Shown in pieces: positions 1-11,273 of a stretch of DNA of 64,000 nucleotides (positions are counted from its first letter, which is position 1; the number at the start of each line of letters is the position of its first letter). The notes beneath the pieces are model-generated. The model saw only the letters and a program-made list of their open reading frames with translations, ran no database searches and was not told the DNA's origin. The position numbers and the translations under genes were made by a program. The stretch is from Cryptomeria japonica (taxonomy: Eukaryota; Streptophyta; Pinopsida; Cupressales; Cupressaceae). The stretch is taken from positions 401,973,889 through 402,037,888 of the forward strand of contig NC_081408.1 in the NCBI RefSeq assembly GCF_030272615.1, in the 5' to 3' direction.

Positions 1-1173
1 GGAAGATTCAGAAGATTGAATCAATGGACTTTGGTTTGCAGAAGCAGCTTATTGTTGCACTTGAATATCTTGATGCAGCTATGAAAGAGAAGAGTGTCTT
101 GAGGAGAAATATGGAAGCAGTTGAAAATTTTATTGAATCCCTGAAGGAACAAGTCAACACATCAAGAGAGAAGAGAAAGGAACTAATGGATAAAGTGAAG
201 GAGAAAGAAGAACAAAGCATTGACAATAAAGCCCTACAAGACAGGACGGGTGAATGTGAGAAGCTTGCTAGAGACAATGCAGTGTTGAAGAATGAGATGC
301 AATCTATTATATAAAGCTGACAAAGTAGATTGAAGACCAAAAGAAGAATGAAGAAGCCCTAACTCAGTCACTGAAGGAGAGAGCTGATGAATGTTGCAAA
401 TTGAACTATGATAATGATCAATTGAAGCTTGAATTGGTGCAAACAAAGAATGATGGACAAGAACTTGAAAGGCAAGTCATATTTCTGATAGATGAACTTT
501 CTAATGCTAATGAGTACAGGGAGAAATTAAAAGCTAACTCAAAAAGGCTTGATGAGATGCTAGAAAGTCAAAGAAGTGGAAAAGACATGCGGGGACTTGG
601 ATATGAAAAGGGAGAATCCTCTGGTTCTGGACAAAGCAATCATCAGTACAAGAGTAAGAGACCTCTGGTAACATAGCCTAATGTTTACAAATTCAATGGT
701 AAATTCTTTATATGCAATAGATTTGGTCATATGGAAAGACAATGTAGAAATAGGATGATGAATAATGGTCCTACCTTTAACCGGTCAATGTTTCAAATGC
801 AACAACTTTGGTCATAAGTCAAATATGTGCATAATGGTGAACAATTTCTAGAATAAGAGATGTTATGCCTACGGAATGTTTGGACACATTGCTAACCAAT
901 TCAAGATGAGACCAAATCAGATGAATTTCAAGCCTATGCAGAGCAATGTTGTTTGCTATGCATGCAAAAAATCCGGCCACAACAAAATTCTGCAGAAGTA
1001 AGAACATGAGCAATAATGGTCCAGTGAACAATTACAAATCAGATGAAAAGGGTAAAGCTAAGGTGGAAGAGATCAGAGATCAACATAAGAAGATGTGGGT
1101 TAAGAAGAAAGATTCAAATGTGCAGAACGACTCCACACCTGAATCCAATGTTAGAACCTCATCTGGTAACTAA
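1..1173 (+). pseudogene. Gag-like protein of element 1 (coiled coil plus zinc knuckles), 5' end missing
   Basis: The reading is broken over three frames (segments 24-314, 401-676 and 946-1173). The N-terminal half is Lys/Glu-rich heptad-like sequence typical of a coiled coil. It is followed by CCHC-type zinc knuckles: an almost intact CFKCNNFGHKSNMC at about 789-830, and degenerate ones at about 700-760 (first Cys replaced by Phe), 861-905 and 955-1000. Such knuckles bind RNA in retroelement Gag proteins. The arrangement matches ORF A of element 2, where the frame is better preserved. Frameshifts between segments and missing cysteines mark it as a decayed copy. The real start is upstream of the window. 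Confidence 0.65.
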
Positions 1174-1583
1174 GGCACTTTGGCCTTAGGGGGAAGCTCA
1201 TCATGCAGATCCTTAGAACCCCCTCTCAAAGACTTGTAACCAGTTGTGGAAGGTTGCAAAAGATCAAGATCAGTTATGCAGATGATATCTGAAAGAATTC
1301 GCGATTTGAGATTCTGGTGAATGAATTCATGAAAAACAAGGTATCCAAAAGGCTTTTAGGGTCATGCATTTATTGCAACTAAAAGTTAGGTTTCTGAAGG
1401 ATAAAAAGGGAATTCTATTATCCATTTTTCACAATGCAAATAAAGAGAGAGAAGAGAAGTGAAGCGACTGAGATCTTGCAAAGAAATCAAAGCTTAAGAG
1501 TGATCCAACAGTGACTTCTTGCATCTGGTTGAGATTGAAAAGGTACCCATTCTCGAGCTATGATTTCATACCCTATTTTTGAA

Positions 1584-4500
1584 ATGGCATCATCATCTGG
1601 CATTGCAACTCCACTTGTCATTGAAATCACTAAGAGAGTGAGGCCCCGTATTCAAGAAACACCTATTTAAGCCAGTTGAAGACAATCCAAATGGAGCATT
1701 TTCCTCTCTACCCTACGGTGTATTGCATAATGAAGATGTTAGGGCATACATACATTGCAACATTGAGGAAATGGGTAATTCATAAATATTATCACTATAC
1801 ACTAAACACATGATGGATGATTTTGGGAATCTGAAATTTGACTTCAAGGCATTGGAAGATAAGGGTTTTATTCAGTTCGTTCATTTCCTGGTATTTGATG
1901 AGCCCGAATGGGTGAGATATGTGTTGAGCCAATTTCATGATGAGTTTGTATGGCTGGATAGTCATCACAAGATTACAAAGCAAGCCATTCGAGCAGTCAC
2001 CTATTTGAATGCAACCGATGAGGTCTTTAGACTCCCACATGTCAAGGACACAATTGTAATGGAGGTAACCAGATCCAAACATGATAACCGATCAATGACT
2101 ATTAGTGACATTGTTGAACATGATGTGAGATTTGCTTCGATGGTCATAGGATACAAAGTCTACCAGTCTAGCAGACAAAATTTAGTATCTGCTACTGCTA
2201 TTTATGTAGCTTATCAGATACTTAAAGAAGATAAGAGGTATGACTTGTGAGGAGTGCTTCTTAGTGAATTGATGAGAAACTTAAAGAAGATAAAATAGGA
2301 TAAGAAGCGTGTGTTCAAATTTGGCTCTCTAATTATCTATTTGGCACTTTACTTCTTGAATGAGATACCCAATGTTGGTAAAGTTCAATGGGCCTATGAT
2401 AAACCGGTGGCAGCCCATATCAAGGAAGGGTTACAAGGATTGGGTGACATAGTTGCACAAAAATATGCTTTGTGGGGATACTTCAATTCATTTCAAGCTA
2501 CGATGCAAAGCAGAGAAAGGATCCCAAAAGAAATTGTGGAAAAGTATGAAAACATTGTATGCTTCATGGTTGACATGGATCAATGCCATATGGAAGTAGT
2601 TGAACCCAGAATAGTTTGGATCATGCCCATGGGCGATGAGGTAGATGGAAATACACTTGATGCTTATGCTCAGCATCTTCTCAGTAAACTGGTGTATGAA
2701 AAGGAAGAAAGATTTGGCATTTTCAAGGAAAAAGACTTGGACCTGCATAAGAAATTCACTGAGCCCGATAGGAAGAGGAAGGTTAGAAAGGAGGTTGAAC
2801 AGCTTGCAGAGCAGATGAGTATAACCAAAGAAGTTTTGCAAAGGGATAGGGAGCAGAACATATTGAAGGAGGAAGACATGGTGAAGCAGCAAACTAAGTT
2901 GGTCTCCACTCCTCCCAAGCAGACCAAGCCTAGACAGAGAAAGTCAGAACCTACCTCTAGTGTACAGAAGCTTGTCCCTCCACCTAAGCCTCAATAATCA
3001 TCAACCAGTGGAGCAGAGAAGAGGTAGAAGCAGAAGTCCCAAAGGAAGTATGTTGCATCCATTGCAGAGGAGGAAACTGAATCTGATGAGGCAGTGCATG
3101 AGGTGAAGAAGATTGCTACCTATGCTAGGGTAGTAAGAAAGCCCCCATCCAGTGAAGCTCAACTTGCCAAGAATCCTAAAACACGAAGTGAGCCATTCAG
3201 TAGACCTAAATCTAGCAAGAAGCAAAAATTAGAACTTGATGAAGCTATGAAATCTAGTAAGCTTGAAGGTACCTATACTATTGTGCCCCCAAAATCATTA
3301 AAGGAGATAATTGATGAAGTTGTAAAGGAAGGAAATCTCAAGAATATCCTTGTATATTATGAAAATTGTGATGATAAAGATCAAAGAGAAATTGAGGAAG
3401 TTGTTGTACAGTACATGAATGTATATAGTAAAGTTTTGTTATAACTGTCATCTATGATTCCAAATGAATTATATGACATTTTGGATGCTAGGAGATACAC
3501 AGCTAGCCAAGAGGATGAGAAAATAGAAGAATATGTGTTAGTTAACTAGTGTCCTGTCATTTATAAAGAGGAAGTTCATAGACTTCTTAAGTTAGCAAAA
3601 GATGGATTCCAGAGTAAAAGGGGATTCAACAAGAATATGCTCGGTAAAATGGATGAAGTTGTTAAAGAAACCGAAAAAATTTGAAAGAAATTTTAATAGA
3701 GCAGAGATATGAAGTTAATCAAGCTAAGGATGCCACCCAACCGAACGATCAAACACATGAAGACACTTCCATTCCGGAAGTACTGGCAGAAGTTCCCAGT
3801 GGATAGAGGGATCAGTCATCTGTGCAGATTGATCTGGTTGAACAAGTAGTCGCGGATGATACCACCGATAACCAGGTAGTTGGAGACTCTGGTTAAGCTG
3901 TACAAGATCCTCGGGTATTAGAAGTTCATTCTGAGCATGCAGCTAAGGAGTTTGGAGATGCTAGTGCAGAGGAGAAAGGAGAAGAGAAGGTTGATGAGGC
4001 TCTGGTAAAAATGGCAAGAGTCACTGTATCTGTTAAGGGGCAGTAAATTGCTATAGAAGATGACTTCTCTCATGGGTTTATTGACTTAATCTCTCTATCT
4101 CCCATCCAAGCACTAAAGTTAGCTACCCTTGCCCAAGCTAAGGCAATTGAGGACTTGCTCAAGTCCCACTCAAAAGACAAGGAGTTGATAACTCTTGCTA
4201 CTAATGTTTTAGAGAAGATGTTGCCTACATTCAAGTGGATACAACTGATACATCCTCTGGTAAGCTTAGGAATATGATAGATACAATTGATTCTCATTTT
4301 GTGTCCTTGGAAAAAGTGGCAGATATAATAGTTTTGAATAGATTTAATCCAATGTTATTGCAATCCTTTTTTTAAACGGTTTAGAATGATATGGCGGTTT
4401 TGCAAATTGTGGTGAAGAGTATTAAGGATGATTTAGATGAAGGTGGTAAGATATATAAGTCATGTCTTATTTTGCCAAAATTTACTTTAGACATTGACAA

Positions 4501-4881
4501 GAAGATTAAGGAATATGAAGGGTAGTTAGCTACAATTTCACAATCTTTTGTCCCTCATTCAATTTTTTCCAGTAGTCTTGAAGCTCAATTTATGGACCTA
4601 ACTGACAAAATCAAAACCTTGCATCAGGAAAGGGACCGGATTATAAGCAGAGTAGGTGATTTGAGGAATCTTACCACTCCCCGGTTAGACACTTAACTTG
4701 GCAGCCAGCAAGATGCAGTGAGTGCTCTAGGTAAGGTTGTACCCTTAGATCTCAAAGGCATAGAAATACATGCCTACATGTTCAGTGCTTTGATAAATTT
4801 TTTGGATTGTTTTCTAAGAGGATGGAATGAGTATCTGAAGTCCCTGAAGACAACTTATGCGAACATTTTCAAGTATTTGTA
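1584..4881 (+). pseudogene. ORF B of element 1: second long protein, no recognised enzyme
   Basis: A degenerate reading begins at a likely ATG at 1584 and ends in a stop at about 4881, just before the 3' non-coding tail. Better segments lie at 1810-2250, 2311-2997 and 3094-3444, separated by stops. It aligns with ORF B of element 2: a block around EWVRYVLSQFHDEFVWLD, a hydrophobic FGSLIIYLALYF segment, then RIPKEIVEKYENIVCF and VVEPR. Downstream it becomes Lys/Glu/Pro-rich and then coiled-coil-like, as in element 2. No polymerase, integrase or protease motif is seen. Function unknown. Conservation of this layout in two diverged elements suggests it is a real element gene and not random open sequence. 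Confidence 0.6.
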
Positions 4882-5093
4882 AGTCATTATACATATCCTT
4901 CATAATTTTTGGCAGATTCCTACCTTTTCCATTGATGTCAAAGAGGGAGAGAGTGAGGTGAAAAATGATGCATATTCTTAGGGGGGGCTAGTTGTAAAGA
5001 TCTTGCAATTAATTTTGGAGTATTTTTGGAGTTTTCCAGTTTTGAGTTCTTTGCATTTTTCACAGTGTTGCCATCAATGCAAAAGGGGGAGAT

Positions 5094-6244
5094 TGTTGGA
5101 AAGAGACACTATACCGGTGAAGATTCATGCTGGATATTGCTTAAGGGTTGTCATTGATGGAAACTCAATCAATAAATCATATCCGGTGTATGCAAATTTG
5201 AGTTACCGGAAGACTTAAAGAATTTTGGTTATTCATTAGGCATAAGTATGGACAGTGGAACACAGTGTGCAAATTCATTGAGTATAACTCATTTCCAGTT
5301 GTATAGTTTTGGTTGTGGTATTAGAGATAGATGATTGGATGTTTGAGGTAGCTTACTTCATATTCTTGACCTCCGGTGTTGATTCATGAGTAAGATTAAA
5401 GGTCTTGTATACGATAATTCTGGAAGAACGGAGTTATCTTTGGGTTTGATGGTGTAACGTGTGATCTGAAATACGTGAAATGATTCTGGTGGTTATTGTC
5501 AAGTTCTATATGATTGTGTCGACATGTATGAAGCTTGTTTCCATACTATTTAGGTCATCATATGTATTAGTGGATAGATTGAGCTGACAAGTCACTACAC
5601 GTTTCACATTTTGTAGTTTTGTGAAGCCAACTTGGTTGAGATCTATTTTGTTGGTGCGGATATATAATGTCAATCAAGACGATCATTTTAGGTATGGAAT
5701 ATGTGAGTGTGGATGTGTGGTATGTGAATGAGCATCAGGATGCAGAATTGGTGCTCCTGTAGATGACTGTGCAGCAGAACAGGGCAAAAAGGCAGAGTAG
5801 CTTTTGACAGTCAGATTGTGCTTAACCAGAACTGACCTCTGGCATTTGTAGATGTTGTATTTCAGTTCGGACATTATAATCTCTCTTGTATTTCATTTGT
5901 AGGATAGTGAGTCCTTCGGGGTTGTTGCCCTCTTATGTAATTGAGTAGTGAGCTCTAGGCAGTGTGCCTGAATGCAAGTGCATTCCATTTTGTAATATTA
6001 TCATACTCCTGATCAAAGTATAATAATATTGTGGGTACTCAATCCCACCGTGGTTTTTCCCTTTCTAGGTTTCCATGTAAAAATTATGGTGTTATGGTTT
6101 TGTGATTGATTAGTTTATGTTTCTGCACTTTGCTTTCATTTATTTTTATCCAGTGGTTGAAGAATCAGTTTAGTAAGCCTGTTAACTACAAAACATTGAT
6201 TCACCCCCCCCCCCCCCCCCTCTCAGTGTTCATTGATTCCAACA
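5094..6244 (+). repeat. 3' LTR of element 1 (1151 bp)
   Basis: Bounded by the inverted terminal heptamer TGTTGGA / TCCAACA. The PPT-like AAAAGGGGGAGA lies immediately upstream. The right end contains a run of about 18 C (around 6203-6220) and the motif TTGATTCACCCC...TCTCAGT, which is also present at the right end of the element 2 LTRs (TTGATTCACCCCTCCCCTCTCAGT). The two elements are therefore related families. The interior has no long ORF. Confidence 0.85.
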
Positions 6245-7571
6245 AGAAATTCCTTGGATACACAAAAGTAAATAGCATTTGAGGTTGGAGGATGATATGG
6301 GAAAGCCATTTATGGCAAAGAGTTAACCCATCCCTAATCAAGGTGATTACGGATATGGAAATGATTAAGGGAAGTGATTAGGTGGGCTAATGAGGGATTA
6401 GAGTGCAAGTGGGGAAGTTAGGAGGATGGGACATGAGGAGAGAGAATTAGTGGAGAAATATAAAATTAAGGGAAAATGGTGATCTTGATTAAGCTAGGAT
6501 TAATTAGGCTAGATGATGGGGATTAAGAGGGTGATTTGTAAGAATAGGGGCATTGTAATACCCTAAAAATGGTCATCTAAACCATGGGCCCCTAATCTCG
6601 AATACATCACCAAGGTCCTAACCAAAGGCAAATAAATTAATCTTGAGCACCTAATTAATTAACTCCTCGATCATCAATGTCACATGGCAAATAAATCATT
6701 CTAAATTAATTAAATGTTTATTTAATTAATTAATCATTCCAAGTAAATCATTTTAATAAATTATCCTAGCATATTTAATTAATAAATAAATTTGTCATTA
6801 AATCATCAAAAAGGAATTAAATTGAGAAAAGAAATCAACTTGAGATATTTCTTTTTCTAAATTTAAGATAACTTGAGAAATCTCAAAAAAACAAGAAAAG
6901 CAATTAAATTGAATAAATAATTTTCCCTAAATTTAAACTCAAAGAGAAAAAGGATTCAATTGCATTAAAATGGATTTTTCTAATAAATTAAATCTTGAGC
7001 AAATAAAAGAAATATCCATGGAATCAACTAATTTTATCTCAAGTGCATGAATTCAATTGATTTTATATCTAATGCAGACTCGGACTTATAATCCAAATGC
7101 ATTAAATCGGGCTTTAATTGAATTTGTCTCAAAATCAACTCAATCTTAATCTCCTCTAAAACTGAATCAAAGCATCCAATCATTTCAATTCACGTAGATT
7201 GTGCTTTCTCTTGAGGAATCTCAACCGCTCATCATTAATCAATCTTGACTGTTGGTCTCTCTTTGGATTCTCTATAAATTCAGCCTTTCATCGCTCAATA
7301 AAAAAAAACCCTGGAGATTTATTGTTATTATGTTGTTTTTGCTCTACAGTCATTGAGAATATTGTGCTTTGAGATTATTGCACCTTAGCTTTTTTCATAT
7401 TAGTTTAATCATGATTGCTTGCATCCATCTAGCTTAATCTTGCATCTATCTAGCTTAATCTTGCATCCATCTAGCTTGATTTTTTGCTCATATAAATTAA
7501 ATCATTTGTCTTGGTGTAGTCTAGTCACTGGTATTGCTTAGACAAATCTGAGAGAAAGTCTATACTCGCAT

Positions 7572-7703
7572 CTTAGCCTTATATCAAAATTAATTATGTC
7601 CTATTCTTCTAAAATTATTCCAATTCTCAAACCTTAGCTAAGGATTGAGAATTGGAATAATTTTAGAAGAATAGGACATAATTAATTTTGATATAAGGCT
7701 AAG
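7572..7703. repeat. Perfect 59-bp inverted repeat (hairpin or cruciform)
   Basis: The left arm (7572-7630) and right arm (7645-7703) are exact reverse complements over 59 bases by direct reading. The 14-base spacer itself contains the 12-bp palindrome CCTTAGCTAAGG. On either strand the RNA would fold into a nearly uninterrupted 59-bp stem. It may be a foldback element, a recent inverted duplication within the LTR remnant, or an assembly foldback artefact. Confidence 0.9.
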
Positions 7704-8108
7704 GTGATAAAATTAATTAAAATATAATTTTAATTAGTTTTAAGAAGAAGAACTAACATAATTAATATAATTATGCCAAAAGGCTAAATTAATTAAATTT
7801 TAATTTTAATTAATTTCAGGCATCTATAGACTGATTTTTCTCTTTTCAGGTGTACCATTCCCTGTATAACACAGCTTCATGGATGATTGATAAAGATTGA
7901 TTGATTGATTGATTCATAAGACATGATCATTTTGATTGCAAACTTGAATGATAGTTTGTCTTTTGTTGCTTGATTTCATTAGCATTCTTAACTTGTTGTG
8001 TGTCTCCTTATACGTTTGTTGTTGCAAGGGGATAGTTTATTGCTTTGGATTTTCTTATTATTTTATTTTTGGGTCTTTTTTCAAAACTTTTTTAGGATTT
8101 TTTTAGGT

Positions 8109-8113
8109 CTTTA
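8109..8113. repeat. Target-site duplication of element 2, left copy (CTTTA)
   Basis: CTTTA directly precedes the 5' LTR and is repeated at 16157-16161 directly after the 3' LTR. The target is the minisatellite unit containing GACTTTATTC. Confidence 0.92.
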
Positions 8114-9305
8114 TGTTACTACTTATCAAGTTGTCATTAGTTTTACATCCAAAGTCATTCTATATACTCTAGTCGGTTACTACTACCGAAATATTCAGTC
8201 GGTATGAACAGAACAGTCGGTTAAAGAAGAAAGTATTCACAGAGCCCAATATGCACCGAGCTGTCTACCGAGTATCATTCCATGTCTACCGAGCAGAAAT
8301 AATGATACACCGAGTTGATATACACCAAGTGAAACGTGTTACCAGATTCATTGAACCTAGACACACATATGAAAACGTGTTACAAGATCAAGGAACATAG
8401 AACCGTTATCACATTGGAAATTGCACTTAAAGATTGTGTATGATTTTGAGGTCATTTATCCAATGAAATATTTTGTATAGTTATTCATTCGATAAATCAT
8501 GTTTGTAAGATCGAAGCAATGAATCAAATCACCGACATAACAGATCTATTTATACAGCATGGATTAAGGATAGAAGTGTGATAGACAGAGATATACAGAG
8601 GTGTATGAAGCAAGACATGTGTGATACATGAGAAAGCACTAAGTGTTATGACTGTTACAGAGACACAGAGGTCACCGAGAAGGATTTCATAGAACAGTCA
8701 AAGAATAGAGTAAATAGAAGGGTTTACCAAGTTACTTTATGGGTTACCGAGGTATGCTATAAGCAAGGTAATCTTATTTTGAGCACAAAGAATCTGCTAT
8801 AACATTCCAGATGTAAAGTTGCAGATATTTGTAAAGATTTTATTGAAATATTTTGAAGTTGTAAGAGAAACCTTTAACAAGGTAAAAGACTCTAACCAAG
8901 TCTATAAATTGTAAAGCCTCTAACCAGGTACAACATTTAGTTTAAGTGTTGTAAAATCCTTTAGCAAGGTAGATCTAACAGATCTTGATACTCCTAACAG
9001 GGTAAGCTATCAGAAATAGCTAAACATGTAGCTCTAACCGAGCACTCTTTATTATTGCAATAGTGAAGTTGTGGGTGCCATCCCCACTGCAGTTTTTCTC
9101 TCTAACCAAGAGTTTTTGTGTAACCAAAATATATGTGTTATGGAGTGAATCATGTATGATTGTTATTTATTTGTTTTAGCTTTATGTTATGTTGCAGCAG
9201 GTTTTGGTTTATGCATAATAGTAAAGATATTGTTGTTAAAAGGATTTGAAGTATTGATTCACCCCTCCCCTCTCAGTACATTAGCTTTCCATGTTGGGCC
9301 TAACA
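8114..9305 (+). repeat. 5' LTR of element 2 (1192 bp)
   Basis: TGTTA...TAACA ends. It carries a TATA-like CTATAAATTG near 8903, which may be the element promoter. The sequence is rich in short ACCGAG/TACCGA motifs. No long ORF. It matches the 3' LTR along its full length without gaps. Confidence 0.95.
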
Positions 9306-9308
9306 ATT

Positions 9309-9320
9309 GGTATCAGAGCT
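9309..9320 (+). promoter_or_regulatory. Primer-binding site of element 2
   Basis: TGGTATCAGAGC, the classic plant LTR-element primer site complementary to the 3' end of initiator methionyl tRNA. It lies three bases downstream of the LTR end. Confidence 0.95.
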
Positions 9321-9367
9321 TGAATCTTGGAAAAAGGTTTAACAACCTAAAGAGAAGGATCTTATCA

Positions 9368-10720
9368 ATGGAAGGTTATAAACAATCTCGGAAAATTGTG
9401 TATGTGCAAGAAGAGTTGGATCCTGCTAATCAAGTGATTGCAGACATGCAAAGACAAATGCAAAAATCATTGAAAGTGAGAAGAAGATTATCTGATGATT
9501 TGTAGGACTCTCAAGAGTTAGTGGAACAAATTGAGACATCATCTGAGAACAGTATATCTGAAGAGACTGAAGAAATGATTGGAGTATTGAAAGAAAAGAA
9601 CAAAGCATTGGTTGATCAGCTAAAAGCAATGAAAAGAGGACATGAACATTTCAGCACACAGATGACTGAGAATCTTGATGCATTGAGGACAGTTGAGGAT
9701 AAAGTAAGAGATCTAGAAAGAGAAAAATAACAGCTTGAAGCATTAGTATCTGAAAAGAATGATGAAATCATAAGGTTGACTGGGATTCAACAAAATCTGT
9801 CGGATCAATTAGGTTATGCACATCATGAAGCAAATTTGAAAGATGATGAGAACCAAGCATTGAAACTTGAAATATCAAGGTTGACCAATGAACTTGAAAT
9901 AGAAAAGAAATCCAAGGAAACACTAAAGAAGAGCTATGAAGCATCAAAGATGTTGGATGAGCAGTTGAATACAAGAAGACCCAACAAAGAAGCAAGACTC
10001 GGTTACAAAGGAAAAGACTCTACCGAGAAGGGAATTCATACAACCAAAACAGGAGAATCATCAAAGCAAGCTGGAAACAAGAAGCACATCAAAAGAAAGA
10101 AGCCTATTTGCAACTACTATGGAAATCAAGGTCATACAACTAACATGTGCCAAATCAGAAAAGGTAAGCAACCGAATGTCACTAAGTCTAATGGTTATTG
10201 TTACAATTGCAATAAATATGGTCACACATTTAACCAATGTAGGACAAAGTCTGTTAACAATTATCAGAAGGCAAAATTCAAAGGGTTTTGTAAAAAATGC
10301 AATAGATATGGACATAGTACCGAGAAGTGTTGGCTTAAGCAAAAGAACTATATGTGGTCTGCACACCAAGCAAATACTGGAGGTTACCGAACTCACACAG
10401 ATCCTTACTGACAATATTCTGCAATACCATGGGATTACAATACAAGGATATGGTGTGAATGTTGTGGAAGATATGGACATATAAGTGCCAACTACTTTAT
10501 AAGGTTTGGAATGAACAACCGAAGATCATGGAGAAATCCTGGTATGGCGTGTTTTCATTGTCACAAAGTTGGACACTTAGCTAGAGATTGTAGAGATCAA
10601 CCTAGAGGAGACACTAAGGAAATAAAAGAAAAATTACAGATGATTTGGAAAAAGAAGGAAATTGTGTCAAATGAAGAAAGCACCTTACCTACCGAGCTAG
10701 GTGCACCTATTCCAAATTAA
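9368..10720 (+). pseudogene. ORF A of element 2: Gag-like, coiled coil plus five zinc knuckles (about 450 codons)
   Basis: One frame runs from ATG at 9368 to the stop at 10720, interrupted by only three stops (TAG 9503-9505, TAA 9728-9730, TGA 10409-10411). Residues 1 to about 210 are Glu/Lys-rich heptad sequence (coiled coil). Five CCHC-type knuckles follow, starting with a degenerate CNYYGNQGHTTNMC. Next come CYNCNKYGHTFNQC, CKKCNRYGHSTEKC, a knuckle lacking its last Cys (CECCGRYGHISANY), and CFHCHKVGHLARDC. Gag knuckles package element RNA. Five is more than the one or two usual in plant Gag. It starts 48 bases after the primer site, as expected for gag. The capsid-like part is not recognisable by motif. 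The three stops make it non-functional as it stands. Confidence 0.8.
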
Positions 10721-11273
10721 TCAGTAAAGGTATGAAGGGACTGCATTCTCTCAAAGGTCAAATCTTAACAGTTCCTATTTTATTATGTACTTAAGTCAAA
10801 ATCTGCATAGTTAGAGATGTATTAGTAAGTTTGAAATTCTATCAAAGTCTTTTGGAGCACTATACAGGAAGACTGTCAAGTCAGTGAATACAGGAAGCCT
10901 GTCAAGTCGGTGAATACAGGAAGTCTGGTTACTCGGTTAAAGCGCAAAAAGGAAAGAAAGTTTAGTGGAACCGAGTGCATTTAATATTTTTAACCTAACC
11001 TGCATGGAGCCTGATAAGGTATATTGTGTACTTAAAGCATTTATGCGGTCATTTTTCACTCACCAAGTTTTCAAGAAAGCAGAGCAAAGCGAATCAAAGG
11101 TGATCAAACCACCTCCAAAGCAAAATTCAAGGTATTTACATCAATCTCAACGCATTGTTAAGCTGGTTTACCGATCCTATCAAGTTGTTATTATCTGCTA
11201 AGTGTGAAGCGTCTGCCATTTGAAAATCTTCAAACCCTAAGGATCTTTTGTTAATTCTTATCTGAAATCTGCA

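Larger units (their letters stand above)
1..6244 (+). mobile_element. LTR retroelement 1 (non-autonomous, copia-like ends), left part outside the window
   Basis: The internal region runs from the window edge to 5093 and is followed by a 3' LTR (5094-6244) that starts TGTTGGA and ends TCCAACA. A polypurine tract (AAAAGGGGGAGA) ends just before the LTR. The internal region carries a gag-like reading with coiled coil and zinc knuckles (to about 1173) and a second long reading (about 1584-4881) homologous to ORF B of element 2. No protease, integrase, reverse transcriptase or RNase H motif is visible between them. The 5' LTR and primer-binding site lie outside the window, so the left target duplication cannot be checked. 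It sits inside the 3' part of an older LTR element (6245 onward). This is a diverged relative of element 2. Confidence 0.8.
6245..8113 (+). mobile_element. Older LTR-element remnant interrupted by element 1
   Basis: Sequence 6245-6553 is purine-rich and ends in a polypurine tract (AAGAATAGGGG) directly before TGTAATACCC at 6554, the usual arrangement of internal region, PPT and 3' LTR. The following AT-rich stretch carries a TATA-like CTCTATAAATTC near 7270 and an AATAAA-like signal near 7298. Three copies of a roughly 22-bp unit (CTTGCATCCATCTAGCTTAAT) lie at about 7418-7483, and a perfect inverted repeat at 7572-7703. A (GATT)n run lies near 7884-7911. I could not fix the right end of this LTR. 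No coding sequence is seen. Confidence 0.5.

Noticed and set aside
9309-9320. tRNA-like sequence TGGTATCAGAGC
   Set aside because: A primer-binding site complementary to a tRNA end, not a tRNA gene; the same at 50939-50950.
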